Shown: positions 10,311 to 24,212 of the stretch, one piece after another
Layout: the number at the start of each line of letters is the position of its first letter
How positions within the stretch are numbered: position 1 is the stretch's first letter
Assembly: GCA_000697055.1 (NCBI GenBank)
Contig: JNDT01001546.1
Coordinates: 62,001 to 126,000, forward strand
DNA from: Saksenaea vasiformis B4078
Lineage: Eukaryota > Mucoromycota > Mucoromycetes > Mucorales > Saksenaeaceae
Reading direction: 5' to 3'
Length of the DNA: 64,000 nt
Program-made: the position numbers and the translations under genes
Notes under the pieces: generated by a model
What the model was told of the DNA's origin: nothing
Database searches by the model: none
Seen by the model: only the letters and a program-made list of their open reading frames with translations

Positions 10311-11090
10311 AAGAATTGTCTTCCAGCCTGAAGAACGACAAATAAACACGCAATATTCGAATATTTCTTGACGTTCTAAGGAATGCAATTGATCGAAATA
10401 ATCATCGCTGTCTGGTAGCACAGAGTTTCTGAAAGACATGCACCTGTTCGATTCAGAAAGACTTTCGAAGGAAATGATGTGTGACATGCAGATGCATTGA
10501 ATCTCCTTGAGCTTCGAACGTTCAGAAGGACTCGATCATTCTTCAACGGGTAACAAGTAAAAGCGATAATACGTTGAGTAGCTTGAATATAGTTAATGTG
10601 CGCGTTATAGTACTAACAATGTTCTTTCATGATTAACTAAACGGCCAATGATGTTTGTTTTAGGAACGTGCGGTTGCAGAATCCGAACAATTGGTCTTCC
10701 TAGCGTGATCACTATTTCTCGGTTTCTCATCTGTGAGGCTTATCCTTTTCTAGTGAAAACCTGGTCCTTGCCATGAACGAAATAAGCAGGATGTATATTT
10801 GTTACATTGTGTTTTGAAGTACGTACCCCTACGACGCTGGTGATACCATTATTCCCACTAAGGAGTCAGTATCGTTGCTATTCTCCCCCAATTTGAGTTA
10901 GACATTCCATTATAACAAATGTCAGATTGAAAGTATTGTACTGTACCATACACCCATGAGGAATATCTTTTTCTTACTTCTTGAGAAGGATGCTTTTCAG
11001 TCGTTTGTAACTCTTTCTCTGCACCGTTGCTGGACATGGCATAGTAGGGATGTTAAGCGTTTTTTATAATCAATAGCCTTTCTTTCCTTT
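10311..11090. other. no gene recognised
   Basis: No coding pattern, repeat or RNA was seen. A minus-strand ORF at 10487-10293 (64 codons) is unrecognised. Confidence 0.4.
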
Positions 11091-11094
11091 GCGT

Positions 11095-11385
11095 GAGCTT
11101 GCGATACGGTCATGGAAACGGAGCCCCTTCAGCTCTCTCCATTGACCTGCTGATTCATGATGTCTTCCAGAAATAGAAAGAGAAACCTCACTTCTCCAGA
11201 GCAAATACATTCCCAGAGAGGGACCCACTGTTTCCTTACAGTCTGAATACAAGAAGCTTTCGTGGACTTTTCTTATGCTATGCGCCATTCATGAGTGCGT
11301 CCATTCAATCTAACTAACATGAAGCAGGATTCATCACTCCAGGCGACATTATTCCATTTTTTCTCTCAGTTTCTTTCGTTCTTTA
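11095..11385 (-). pseudogene. decayed Tc1/mariner-type transposase fragment
   Basis: Read on the minus strand, this gives WNNVAWSDESCFMLVRLNG, then RTHEWRIA, a stop, then EKSTKASCIQ and KQWVPLWECICSGEVRFLF. This is the recognisable middle of a Tc1-type DDE transposase: the WSDES block holds the second catalytic Asp, followed by the GR-x-x-x-WR block and the VPLWGC-like block before the next strand. In-frame stops and the missing N- and C-termini show it is dead. Tc1 elements cut and paste into TA sites. No terminal repeats of this copy were found. Confidence 0.6.
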
Positions 11386-11739
11386 ATCTAGGATAGCCAG
11401 ATTTTCGTATCTGGCACCTTTAACTACAGCTTTTGCACAGCGAGACAAGAACGAGGAACAGCTTTATGCATATATTTGCAAAAAGTATTTGATGAGAATC
11501 TGGAGCCGCAAAATCCCATAATTCGGTTACAATTGAAAAAATCGACTCTTTGTTTAGAACACCAAAACATTGTAAAGAGCGCGCATTCGTATCGTTCAAC
11601 TCATTGCATATTTCACTTCTGTTCGCGGTGGCAGTTGTTCTTCCTGAATTGCATCCTTGGGTGATAAATTTGAACTTAGCATAGAGATTTTATCTGTGAA
11701 ACTGAAAAAAAAGGACAGCATAAAGAAGAAATTGAGACG

Positions 11740-13718
11740 TCAAAGTAACAGCACTTCTGATCTGGCTCTGGTTCTCTTGCAGTTGGACGAGAATGATGGT
11801 GAATCAGAAGACGCATGCGACCGGAGATCAGAAGGAGAACCTGAGGGTGGAGATGTTGAGGGTGATGTTGTCGCTGAAGACGATTCTGATCCAAACGAAA
11901 AACAAGGAGGTAACGTGATCTCTGCGCCCGCGTGTCTCATTGAATCCGTTAACGGTATCTCTTCTTTGCAGTAGGATTGTTGAGTATCTTCCATTATGGT
12001 TTTTCCGAGCACAGCCAGCTGAAGCAATGAAGATATACGAGAACTATAGTCTGCGCTGCACGAGGGGTACAGGAGCTCTGTGGTTCTACGTATCCTGGTG
12101 ATAAACCCGGCAGGTGCATCCATATCAAGCAAGCTTGCTGAGTGGCCTATCAGAGATGGAAATAATAAATGTAAAATTAGCGCATATCGGTAGGATCTAT
12201 TTCGACGAACCATTTATCATATAACCGACAATGTGTGCGTCCCGTAAAGTTGCTGGGAAGACTTTTGCAATGTCAAGCAACATATCCAATCATGACTAGT
12301 GGCATCTTTAGACGGCTGTCATGGAGTTCTTTTGTCGGATCCACGTTGCCTCCAATTTCCAGGCAACCGATCTCGATGTTGCTACCAAGGTAGATGGTGT
12401 CTACACGTCTTCCCATTTTTTTTGTCTTGCACTTCATCAATTGCGGATAGCCTCCGTTTGCTATTCCTTGCCGTTGAATTTGCGTTACTAGACTTTTCCT
12501 TCCTTGAGAAGTATAACTTGGTTCACTGCATGCCCTGATAACCTTAAATCCTTCCCCTAGTGTAGATATATTCGAGCCACGAAAAACGGTGTTCAAGAAA
12601 GACCATAAATAATACAGCTTGTCAGTTTCTCCACATTTATCAAAACCAGTATTGTCGTCCAAGAACAAGCTCGAGGTATTGATTAATGTCAGAGACAACC
12701 AAGTCTTGAAATGCTCGGTGAGCGGATCGTGCGGCATCCTTCGTCCATAATTGTAAATCTCCAATGCGCTCTTTGTCAAGTGAGGCAAGAATTAGTGGCT
12801 CATTTGTTTACTTTAGCTCTTAATTTACCAATCCTTTGATATCTTTTAGTACGTCCTTAACAACCTCTGGTAGCTCTCTCACAAGTGGCGCTCCAAACGT
12901 GCCTAGTTCACGTAGCTCATTCTCTGAAAACACTTCAGTCCAGTGCGGATCCCCAAGGTCAAGGATGAGAGAATGGCAGGGACTGTATGTGCATTAATAG
13001 TTACTCCTTTTCTTTTAAATCCATTAACTTACTGGAGGTAGTTGCAGCTAAGGGCACACCGCATGACCTTTTCCTCAACGGCTTCTGGCGTGGTTTTTTG
13101 CTTTTCAGCTTCATCGATTGTTGCTTGCAGATACCAGAACTTCCCCCGATCCAGACCATTAAACATTTGCTCAATATATAACTTGGCCTGTGATTTTAGT
13201 CTCGTTTTCAGTGTCGGTAATGTTGTTGAATCTCTGCAGGACGATCCGGAAGTGGACTTTGTTGGCGAAGACTTTCTTAAAGAGGATGGGGACACTGACC
13301 CAGGTGCTACCTGTGATGCTGTTGAAACCTGGCTTACTTGATCGCTTTCCTTCATTTTCTGTTCTCGCTTTTTCTCTACTACTTTCCACGAAGGATTACC
13401 ACTAGCCTAGAAAATGACCACAACATTGATACATAAATGACAAGACACGTTTTTCTTAGGACGGCCTCCCTTGTTTCTGGAAGTCGCGCCTGGAGTAGCA
13501 GGCGCGCTTGGCGAGTCCTGTCTGCCTCTTGAAGGCGTACGGTCATAAAACTTGCAGCACAAGCGGTTTTCTTCGCTGCGGATCCACTGCTTGTAACTTT
13601 CACGCGACTGGTAGAGGATAACCTCAGGTGTTTCAGCGAAATCGCTAGCAGGAACAATCACTCTGTTAGCAAGAGCTTCAATAGCAGTTACTGAGGAGGA
13701 AATAGACACGGAAGACAT
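11740..13718 (-). pseudogene. frameshifted member of a Mucoralean multi-copy family (PD-(D/E)XK-like core suspected)
   Basis: Minus-strand gene with at least five exons. Exon 1 (13718 to about 13450) encodes MSSVSISSS and a Lys/Arg-rich segment (NKGGRPKKN). The next gives a Ser/Thr-rich linker, then KSQAKLYIEQMFNGLDRGKFWYL, cut for length here. The third encodes CHSLILDLGDPHWTEVF. The fourth runs SALEIYNYGRR to GRRVDTIYLGSNIEIGCLEI, with a following TKEL and LKMPLVM. A one-base insertion near 12286 then breaks the frame; the adjacent frame continues DMLLDIAKVFPATLRDAHIV, an intron, and HSASLLDMDAPAGFITRIRR to a stop at 11740. The pattern R-x-D, E-x-G-x-x-E, K resembles a nuclease-like core in repeated proteins of Mucorales; this is from memory and function is unknown. 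The frameshift could be a real mutation or a sequencing error. Confidence 0.55.
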
Positions 13719-14197
13719 GGTTCAGCTAAGAAGAAACGCGATACTATCGATTGAGAAAGCGGAAAAGAAGCACAGATCAGTGGAATGCGTGTGCGGTCCA
13801 GTTAGATATATGTTCCTGTTTGACCATATATGGAAGCTCAGGAAAGGGAGTCACGGTTTGTACTGAAAATAAGTGGAGCTCAATTCTCTATGATGGAGAG
13901 ACGTCGTTTTTTCATGAAGTATCGTTTTCTTATCAGTGTTCAATTTCGTTAGTTCAGTATTATTATAAATATGATATGTTGTAGGCAGTAGTAGTAGTTT
14001 TTCTTTTATTTCATTATTCTTTAGTACTTCCAGAAAAAGTGAGTCTCATAACGTAGCAACTGTAGAAGACTGAAAAGTCACTAACCAGTAATAAACAGAC
14101 CCAATTTATAAAATATAAACGTCACCTACATCAGTACTGTAAAATTCAATTTCTCGCTCGCTCATAGGCGAAGTCACAGCTTCCACTGGTACCACCC
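13719..14197. other. divergent intergenic region
   Basis: Separates the minus-strand family gene from ERV46 on the plus strand and should hold both promoters. No unambiguous TATA element was seen. An ORF at 13751-13984 is unrecognised. Confidence 0.4.
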
Positions 14198-15737
14198 ATG
14201 GCACGGAATTCGTTTTGGCAACGCTTCCGACGATTAGATGCCTATGCTAAAACTCTCGATGACTTTCGCGTCAGAACCACCACTGGTGCTGCAGGTAATC
14301 TGCCCACAGATCACTTCTTCAACTTTTGGCATGTTAACCACGTCCCATCTCAGTAACTGCCGTGAGTATCGCTGCCATTTTTATTCTAGTACTTTTCGAG
14401 ATTTCAAGTTACATGACACCACTCATGGACCAAAAAATTGTTGTCGATGGAGGAAAAACGGTGCGTATTAGAAAGATGCTTCGCGTTTTGACCTTAGATA
14501 TACAGGAAAAACTCCAAATTTCATTCAATATTACATTTCCGCACGTACCATGCTATCGTAAGGTCTCTGTCTGCAGTCAATGGATTTCTTACTAATTGTT
14601 GCATATTAGTTTTGAGTTTAGATGTCATGGATGAGAGTGATCAACACGTCACTGATTATGACCACGATGTTTTCAAGGTTCGCCTTGATCCTGCAGGCAA
14701 CGAGATTCAGAAAGACAAAGCAAAAGGTAATGAACAAGATCTGTACAATGCGTTCCTAATATCTCAAGGGCAGATCTCAGCAATTCCCTTCAGGGCGCAG
14801 AATTAGCGTTAAAAAAAGAAGACGAAAACTATTGTGGATCTTGCTATGGAGCGATGGGAGCAACCAACAGCTGTTGCAACACCTGCGAAGAAGTTCAGAA
14901 ATTATACGCTGACTTGGGATGGTCGTTCAATCCGGATAGCATTGAACAGGTAAAATAGAGAGGGGATCTTAGGCTTACTCAAGATGACAATTAGTGTATC
15001 AAAGAAGGGTGGCGGGAAAAGATGGAGTCTCAGTCGAAGGAAGGGTGCAACATCCATGGTCAGTTAATGGTCAACAAGGTGCGAGGCAATTTTCATTTCT
15101 CGCCCGGAAGAGCCTATGCTCACGGTTCATCGCATATTCATGATGTCCGAACGTATCTGATGGAGAAGCACGATTTCTCGCATGAAATTCACCAGCTTCA
15201 ATTTGGAAATCAGGATCACCGGGCTCACAAGCAAAAACGAACGGAGATGAATTCTCTGATCAACCCATTGGATGATTCAGTGCAAACATATGCTGACCGT
15301 AAGCAACCAGTACTTGGATTTTTCAAGACAACTCATATGTAATTTGAAAAGCTGTACTCATGTACCAATATTTCCTCAAAATCGTACCGACACAGTTTAA
15401 TTATGTCAATGGCCATATGCTTGACACTTTCCAGTACTCCGTGAGTCAACAGATCCGCGATTTGAGACAGCAGGCCACAGGCGGACTCCCAGGTGCGTAT
15501 CTATGAAATGCGTTGCCATGTGTTTTCTCATAGTATGATGAAGGTGTATTTTTTGTCATGGATTTTTCGCCGATGCGGGTCATTTATTCAGAAAACCGCC
15601 AATCTCTTGCGAGTTTCCTGACAAGTTTGTGTGCCATTGTTGGAGGCATTTTTACTGTAGCGAGCATTGTGGACGGAGCACTCTACCGGGCTGAGCGATC
15701 GTTAAAAATGAAGGCAGCATTAGGAAAAGCGTATTAA
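14198..15737 (+). CDS. ERV46: Erv46/ERGIC3-like ER-Golgi cargo receptor subunit, 386 aa, 8 exons
   Basis: Homologue of yeast Erv46 and human ERGIC3, which with Erv41 cycles between ER and Golgi in COPI/COPII vesicles and retrieves ER residents. Exons: 14198-14294, 14354-14460, 14506-14557, 14610-14726, 14801-14949, 14995-15298, 15352-15492 and 15544-15737. Sum 1161 nt, 386 aa, the usual size. The N-terminus has the family signature AYAKTLDDFRVRTTTGAAV, followed by membrane helix 1 (SIAAIFILVLFEIS). The lumenal domain shows ISFNITFPHVPCY, LSLDVMDESDQH, the cysteine cluster YCGSCYGA and CCNTCEEVQ, and GHMLDTFQYSV. Helix 2 is near the C-terminus (LCAIVGGIFTVASIVDGALY). The acceptor of the last exon is gaag, chosen because it gives LPGVFFVMDFSPMRV in frame. 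An AATAAA lies at 15742-15747, just after the stop. Confidence 0.95.
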
Positions 15738-17621
<1,884 letters not shown>

Positions 17622-18216
17622 ATAATTTGTTAATCGATAATAAAGAAAGAAGGCAGAGTGCTTTTTTGTTCTAGTTTCTAGTTTTGGTGTCGAGGTGTGT
17701 GATTTGTCTATCAACAGGGGTCTTCCACGATCAACATTATTCCCATCAGTGACATAGACAATCATCGGCGTCAATGCATGATGATGGGAATTTGTATCAA
17801 CAGCTGGTACGAGGGTAGCCGGTGTAACAACACATTCGTGGGATATATTTCGAGTTTGTACAGTGAAGCACATCACAAATTCCAAGCAGCAACATCTTAC
17901 GCAAACGCTTGCTTGTTTTACCACTGATGGCTGTAACTATTGATCATTGTGACCAATTTGGTTAATCTGCAGCATAGTCGTAACAAGAGGTTATTCCTAT
18001 GTTTGGGCCTGCGGGTGTTCACTCCGTTTTTATGTTGTTGAGGAGCACCATGTAAGCCATTCGCTATGTTTTACTGCAGGCTATTCTAATTGTCATAATT
18101 AAGTGCATATGTATCTTCATTTATACAGGTCGCGCTAAGATCCTGTCAATCAGGAAGCTTGACTCTTTGGGAAAGACGCAATTCATTCTAAAATTTGCAT
18201 GACGCTGCATTGTTAG
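17622..18216. other. enolase 3' region, no further gene
   Basis: Contains the enolase polyadenylation signal and unassigned sequence. The long antisense frame entering from 17394-17924 is driven by enolase codon bias and is not considered a gene. Confidence 0.5.
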
Positions 18217-18777
18217 CTACCTATCAGATGTGTCTTTGGGAGCTTCTTCTCGCATCAAAAATTTAGTAGATGGGCCCCTATATGCTTGGTTGTGGTGAAA
18301 ACACTCAAAGCTTTCCCGATTTCGGTTTGATATACATGAAATGCATAAGCTACCCTCTTGGCTGGATAGTCTGATTTGTCTAGTTGCGTTTGTTTGCATA
18401 GCTTTAATTTGTAAGTCCTTCCTGAAGGTTTGTTTGGCATAAATTGCATGTAGGAGTTTACTGCCTTGAGAAAGAAAACTATCCAGTGTCAAAGGATACA
18501 GCAATGCGCTCAAGTTCGCCATGCCTTGTCCACTCTTATAAGAAAGCGGAGTCTTCATTTTCGAGTGACATGGGGAAAGTGTGGCGTCTATTGTCCAAGG
18601 GGACGCAACGACAAAGGGTTCGCTCTGCTGAGGAAGCATCTCCAAATATCGCCTAATGTTGTTATCACGTTGGTGACACCACAAACCAATAGCTGAATCG
18701 ATAGGCACGATAGCATATGAAGTTGTTAATGGCGAAAGGCCCAAAAAAGAAAAGAAGAGAAAAAAAATAAAAGTCAA
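18217..18777 (-). CDS. possible small secreted protein, 186 aa, unrecognised
   Basis: Uninterrupted minus-strand frame of 186 codons. The first 22 residues look like a signal peptide: MTFIFFLFFSFLGLSPLTTS then YA, with a plausible cleavage site. The rest has no motif I recognise and no regular cysteine pattern. It starts 195 bases from the divergently transcribed peptidase gene at 18972, which is compatible with a shared promoter. A chance ORF cannot be excluded: the hydrophobic start is encoded by an A-rich plus-strand tract, which always yields Phe/Leu/Ser on the opposite strand. Confidence 0.25.
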   Translation of the reverse strand: MTFIFFLFFSFLGLSPLTTSYAIVPIDSAIGLWCHQRDNNIRRYLEMLPQQSEPFVVASPWTIDATLSPCHSKMKTPLSYKSGQGMANLSALLYPLTLDSFLSQGSKLLHAIYAKQTFRKDLQIKAMQTNATRQIRLSSQEGSLCISCISNRNRESFECFHHNQAYRGPSTKFLMREEAPKDTSDR

Positions 18778-18971
18778 AGCACGTCGCTGAACGTTTCATC
18801 CCTTCATCAAGCAGGGTCGAGAGAGGTGGAACCTAGGCAGTGAGATGAGCAGCCAAAACAAAAATGACCGACGCGAAGAGGCGCGTATAGAACGTCATCC
18901 TCTCCTTTTTTAGCTTTTTGTGCCTATTTCGCTCCGTCCTACGGTTACACGTGTTCTCACTAGAAGTAGAT

Positions 18972-21900
18972 ATGAGTAAAGAGGACACTGGAGAGTTCAT
19001 TGCTGCAGGCGATGTTCATCCTGTCCTCGGCAATGACGGTGATAATATCCAGCGCAGTGACATAACTGAGGTCTATAACCCTAAGAAGACGTACTACGAC
19101 TACGATGATTATGAGAATCAGCTCAGTCATCAATCATATCGAGAGGACGACGATGAAGTTCAGCGACGCCTATTTCCAGGAGTTGAAGAAACTGATCCTA
19201 ACGAAGGACCACAGCACCGTAGCAAGGTTGGGCTTCAAGGAAGCGTTGAGTTCCCATGTTATGCAGCTGACCTCCAATTGTAGGGCTTATTCAATTGGAC
19301 TTGTATCGGCTTCCTTGCTGTATTGTTCACCGCAGGAGTGATCTGGGCCGTCGCACTAGGAAAATTAACTCAAGGTAAAGCTCCCTCTGTGAAACTTTGT
19401 ATAACAAGTCTCTCGATCTCTCGATCCAGTTAATGTGTTGCAAGAAAGCACGCAAGCGGGGCAGAAACGCATAGGGTTTGACGATTTATACAACTCTTCC
19501 TTCGTGCCAAAACGCCCGACCCTTGTATGGGTTCAAAATGGTAAAAAAAAAAGAAGGAACCAGAAAATCAGAAGCTGATCCTTAATTGACTTCGCCAGAT
19601 CCAAGAGACGGTATTTTCACTTACAGAGATCCTGAGACGGATAATATCATTTTGGAATCGATTGAGGATAGAAAAAGTAGCGTCTATGTGAACACGAGCG
19701 AACTTGTAAGCGTTGCAATAGTCGACAAGTCACAACTTTCTAAACATTTGCCGATTTAGCGTGTAGACGATGGTATATTGGAAGTTGAATCTTTCGAGAT
19801 TTCTCAAGATTCTCAGTATTTGATGTTCTGGACGAATAGAACGGGCGTAAGGAACGAAGATGTCAGCTATTTAGTATTTACATGATTGTTCGCGCTAGCA
19901 ATATCGCCATTCCTATTTTTCGAACATCTACATCTACAATCGGACTGATCATACGTTGTTCCCATTAACGGAAGAATCCGTTGTAGGCTCAGAGCCTAGA
20001 ATTGCATATGCAGTCTGGAGTCCTACAGGTCACCAAGTGGTAGGAACATCTGTTGCCATTTATTCATGCAAGGATTGACTGGCTGATATGACCTTCCCTA
20101 GGCTTATGTTATGGACAACAATTTGTATGTAACCGATCTCAAATCACATCGCCAGGTGACATTTGATGGTTCAGCGACAGTCTTTAACGGTGTCCCTGAC
20201 TGGGTCTACGAGGGTACGTGAAGCGGAGCACCACCGTTCAGATGACATTGATATTTATTTTTCTTTGTTTATAGAGGAAGTATTTGCCACCAATTTCGTA
20301 TTGTGGTGGTCTCCGGATTCAACTCATCTGGCATACCTGAGATTGGATGAAACAACAGTGCCTGAATTTCATCTGTCATTTTATACGAAGTCCAACAAGT
20401 CCTATCCAGAGGAAATGAAGATCCGATATCCAAAGGTAGAGTAGTTGTGCTACAGAGAAAAGCTAATCGTTCATGTAGGCGGGGGCTCCTAATCCGATTG
20501 TATCCTTGCATATCTATTCATTGACTGAAGACACATCTGTTACGGTTACACCTACCGCTGGTCTGGGCGCACAGACCATTGCCACTCATGGATTCAAGCA
20601 CTTTGAAGCTGGCGATCGAATCATCACAGAAGTAACATGGGCAACAGATTCACATTCGCATATTCTATTTAAACAGACCAATCGCGTTCAAGACCACCAG
20701 TTAACCATCCTGGTAAATGTCGCGGAGGAGCTGCATGAGACCACAACGAGCATTGCTCGTGAATACAAGCCCGACGATGGAGGGTGGGTTGACGTACCAG
20801 GTGCACCAACGATGGTCTTTCTTTCCAAGAACGATGCTGGTATAAAATACCTAGACGTTGCTGATAATAGTGATGGCTTTACGCATCTTGCCATCTTTAG
20901 CAGCGGTGAAGATGAACCAGTTTGGCTGACTTCCGGAGAGTGGGAAGTGATAGCTGGTTCCGTCATTGTGGACAAGAAACGTCAGCTTGTGTAAGTAGAC
21001 GTTGTTTGGATAATTTCATTCATCACATTGTCTTCAACGTAGACATTTCATATCAACCGAACGATCGCCGTCGGAGCGTCATTTATATACGATCTCACTT
21101 AATAAGGAAGACCCAGCACAAACCAAAAAGTGTCGTACGTGTCCGGAAGACCCAGAAGAACATGCGTACTACGGTGTCACCTTCACGCCAAAGTTCGGAT
21201 TCTATGTTCTGACTTATTGTGGGCCTGACGTGCCTACAATTATCGTAAAGAGCGTGGACGATAGTGATTTCGAGGTTGTCTTGGAAGACAACAGCGAACT
21301 CAAAGAACTCCTTAAAGAGTACGACCTCCCTCGCATACGTATGACCAGTGTTCGAAGCGGCAATGTTGGTATGTAACACAAACGCCTTCGTCTTACAGAG
21401 CGTTCATGTATCCCTGTTTACAGAAATGAACGCGATGGAGGTTTTGCCACCGTCTTTTGACGCATCCTTGAAATACCCGGTTCTGTTTCACGTCTATGGT
21501 GGGCCTAGCTCGCAACTTGTTTCATATCAGTATGATCTCAGCTGGCATACGTTCGTAGCCAGTCAGCTCGGCTATATCGTTGTCACGGTAGGTTTCTTTA
21601 ACTTTGATACCATATCGGAGTAACACTGCATTTAATTTAAGGTTGATGGCCGTGGCACAGGCTTTAGAGGACGAAAATATCGAGTGGCCGTACGAGGACG
21701 ATTGGGAGAACTGGAAACGATTGATCAAGTGAATGCTGGAAGGTAGTTGCATCATGATGGAGTTCATTTGTATTTATTGGAGATTTCAAGATACTGGGCC
21801 GGGTTAGAGTATGTCGATGAAACAAGAATCGCTATCTGGGGTTGGGTAAGAAAGGAAAAAAGGGAAAAAAAGAATTACTGAACACGCTCAAGTCTTATGG

Positions 21901-22523
21901 TGGTTACATGACCACAAAAGTCGTCGAAGCCAACGATGGCGTCTTCAGCGCAGGTTTAGCTGTTGCGCCAGTTACAGACTGGCGGTTTTATGGTAATAAG
22001 AAAACAAGCGAGAAGGGAAACCAGGCCAGTCTCTGATAACTTCACCCTTCTGGTAGATTCAATCTACACTGAGAGATATATGTTGACTCCGAAATTGAAT
22101 CGACAAGGTTACACTGATAGTGCTGTTAACAACATGACAGGGTTCGAGAATGCAAAATATCTACTGATCCATGGCACTGGCGATGACAATGGTAAGAAAT
22201 GAGCTGATACTGATTATAGATTCATGTTATTTTCTTTTTAGTTCATTTCCAACATTCAGCCGTTCTTGTTGATAAACTTACGCAAGCCAACGTGCATAAT
22301 TATCGCGTCCAATTCTTCTCGGACAACAACCACGCTATTCACTATCATAACGCGAACCAAAACGTTTACTATTTGCTAACAGAGTTTCTCTTCCAAAGGT
22401 AACCACTACCCAAATTACCCACGTAACTCACGAAATCTATGTAGCTTTGGTGGAAACGAGTATGCTCATGTTCGTGCAGAAACTCATGGTCGTTTCTCTG
22501 GCCCTTTGAACGGCCCTCATTAG
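18972..22523 (+). CDS. dipeptidyl aminopeptidase, S9B prolyl oligopeptidase family (Dap2/Ste13 type), multi-exon
   Basis: Type II membrane serine peptidase that removes X-Pro or X-Ala dipeptides; yeast relatives act in the vacuole (Dap2) or late Golgi (Ste13). Order: an acidic cytosolic tail ([23 protein letters not shown]), one membrane helix ([19 protein letters not shown]), the beta-propeller ([51 protein letters not shown]) and the alpha/beta hydrolase domain. The catalytic Ser is in GWSYGGY, split by an intron after GW, Asp is in HGTGDDNVHF and His is in [12 protein letters not shown]. About a dozen short introns are needed. I chose the ATG at 18972 over the in-frame one at 18918, whose extra residues read like an untranslated leader. 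All catalytic residues are present. Vacuolar or Golgi location cannot be decided; the protein ends at 22523. Confidence 0.9.
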
Positions 22524-22644
22524 GTCGTAGAGACATAGAAATGCGATGGATTTGTTGTAAAATTCTGCGGTAATTTACAATAGCTATAGGTGTATACGCT
22601 GAACGAGGGATTTGTCATTTTCTGATTTAAACATGGTATTTTGT

Positions 22645-24212
22645 TTAAAACTTCTTTCCATATCTGCGTGATAAAACATGCTCAACAATGATATAATCAC
22701 AACAAATAAATCATACCTCGCAAATTCATCCATCAATGACACCACGAACGCCTCTAAATGGAATATATCCTTGGTACCAGCAGTTAATCGATACTCCTGA
22801 AATTGTTTTAAAAAAGAAGGAAAGTGTAAGGGAAAGGAACAAATGCAAAGAGTGATACCAACATGAAATGCAGCCTTGTTCATAATTGTTTTTCGAAGAT
22901 CGTCTTCAGCTGTGGACTGGAATAAATCAAGAGCTAAAGTCTGGGTTCAAAGTAGAGTTAGCCTATGTCCTCCAGGACTTGTAGTACGCTTACTTTGATG
23001 ACAAGGCTCGATGGGATACCGTGGACAAACAGGTCGTACAAGTTTGTACGGATCCATGACACACTACTACGTTTCAGTATCATCCGCTACATCTCTACAT
23101 ATTTATATACCTTGCCAATGTTGGCTCATCTTTCATCTTCTTCGCTATCCTTGAAATTAAGGTCTGCCAGTCAGCTCTGTCAGGCCTTTGGATGTCTGTC
23201 AAATCGGAGCTGGATGAAATGTCAGAAGTGCTATAACAAATAATGACAATACTTACTGCTGTACAGCTGTGCTCTCGAGCATTAACAACGCCTCACGGAC
23301 ATTGCATTTGGATTGCTCGGCAAGATTCTTTGCGAGGACGCTCGATAATTTCAAATTTTCTTTTACTGCTACCTGTTGTAAGACATCTGTGACCTATGCA
23401 GTGATTCAGTTTGGATGATCCTTGTCGCATTTCATTCCTACTTCGTCTACTGTTGGTCTTGCAACCCGAACTAAAAGACATCGTGACCGTACAGGATCGA
23501 TAATCTTGCTGAGATTGTCGCAACATAAAATGAGACGTATGTTGGCTGTGTATTTTTCCATCGTTCGTCGTAGGGCTGCTTGGGCTTCACGTGTAAGCTC
23601 ATCAGCTTGGTTTATAAGCACGACTAAAAAAGGAGATTAATAATGATATTTCGCAATCCTCTCCTTACCCTTGAACCTATGCTTAGCATTGGTATCGATC
23701 TGTGGAGATTCAGCTATTTCTTTAATCACGTCTTGGACAATAACACGATCGTATATTCCAAGATCACTACAAAAGCAGAGATAAGCATGAGGATATTCAT
23801 CAAGATTGACAAGAGTCAAACCTTGGGTTAAGTTCCAAGTGAAAGTTGCTAGAAAACACGTTGAAGATAAGTTTACGATTGCTGGTTGTGATGAATGGTC
23901 TTTGATCAACTTTAAGCTACGTTTTGTTAAAGTCTATGTATTCATTTCGCCATGTCTACCTTCTCAACACCCGGGCCGAACATCTCTCTCAAAAGACTGG
24001 AGATACGTGTCTTCTTTCCGGCACCAGCAGGTCCATAAAAGAGAACATGGGGCACATTGTCGGATGCAGCCTAAAATGAACGGTGAATGACGCGCTCTTA
24101 GGCAAATTAACGCAAATAATCGCACCAATGATTTCAATTGACGTGTTAGTCCCTTATGGTAGGTAAGTTGATCCACAGACTTGGGCTTATGCTTATCCAA
24201 CCAAAGCGCCAT
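22645..24212 (-). CDS. RFC5: replication factor C small subunit (yeast Rfc5 / human RFC3), multi-exon
   Basis: AAA+ subunit of the nuclear clamp loader that opens PCNA and loads it at primer-template junctions in replication and repair. The N-terminus [20 protein letters not shown] matches the Rfc5/RFC3 start. The Walker A-like loop is in [20 protein letters not shown]. Further downstream are [19 protein letters not shown], then [20 protein letters not shown] (Walker B region), [19 protein letters not shown] with PVRSRC (the SRC arginine-finger box), and REALLMLE. The C-terminal collar shows [20 protein letters not shown]. The last intron (donor GTATGA, acceptor CACGCAG near 22664) gives the stop at 22645-22647, matching the family's length. 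Like other Rfc5 proteins it has the GKK variant of the Walker A. At least six introns are present and middle exon borders are approximate. Confidence 0.92.

Noticed and set aside
11657..11974. 105-codon acidic ORF on the plus strand
   Set aside because: It overlaps the last exon of the minus-strand family gene, whose Ser/Thr-rich codons read as Asp/Glu on the opposite strand.
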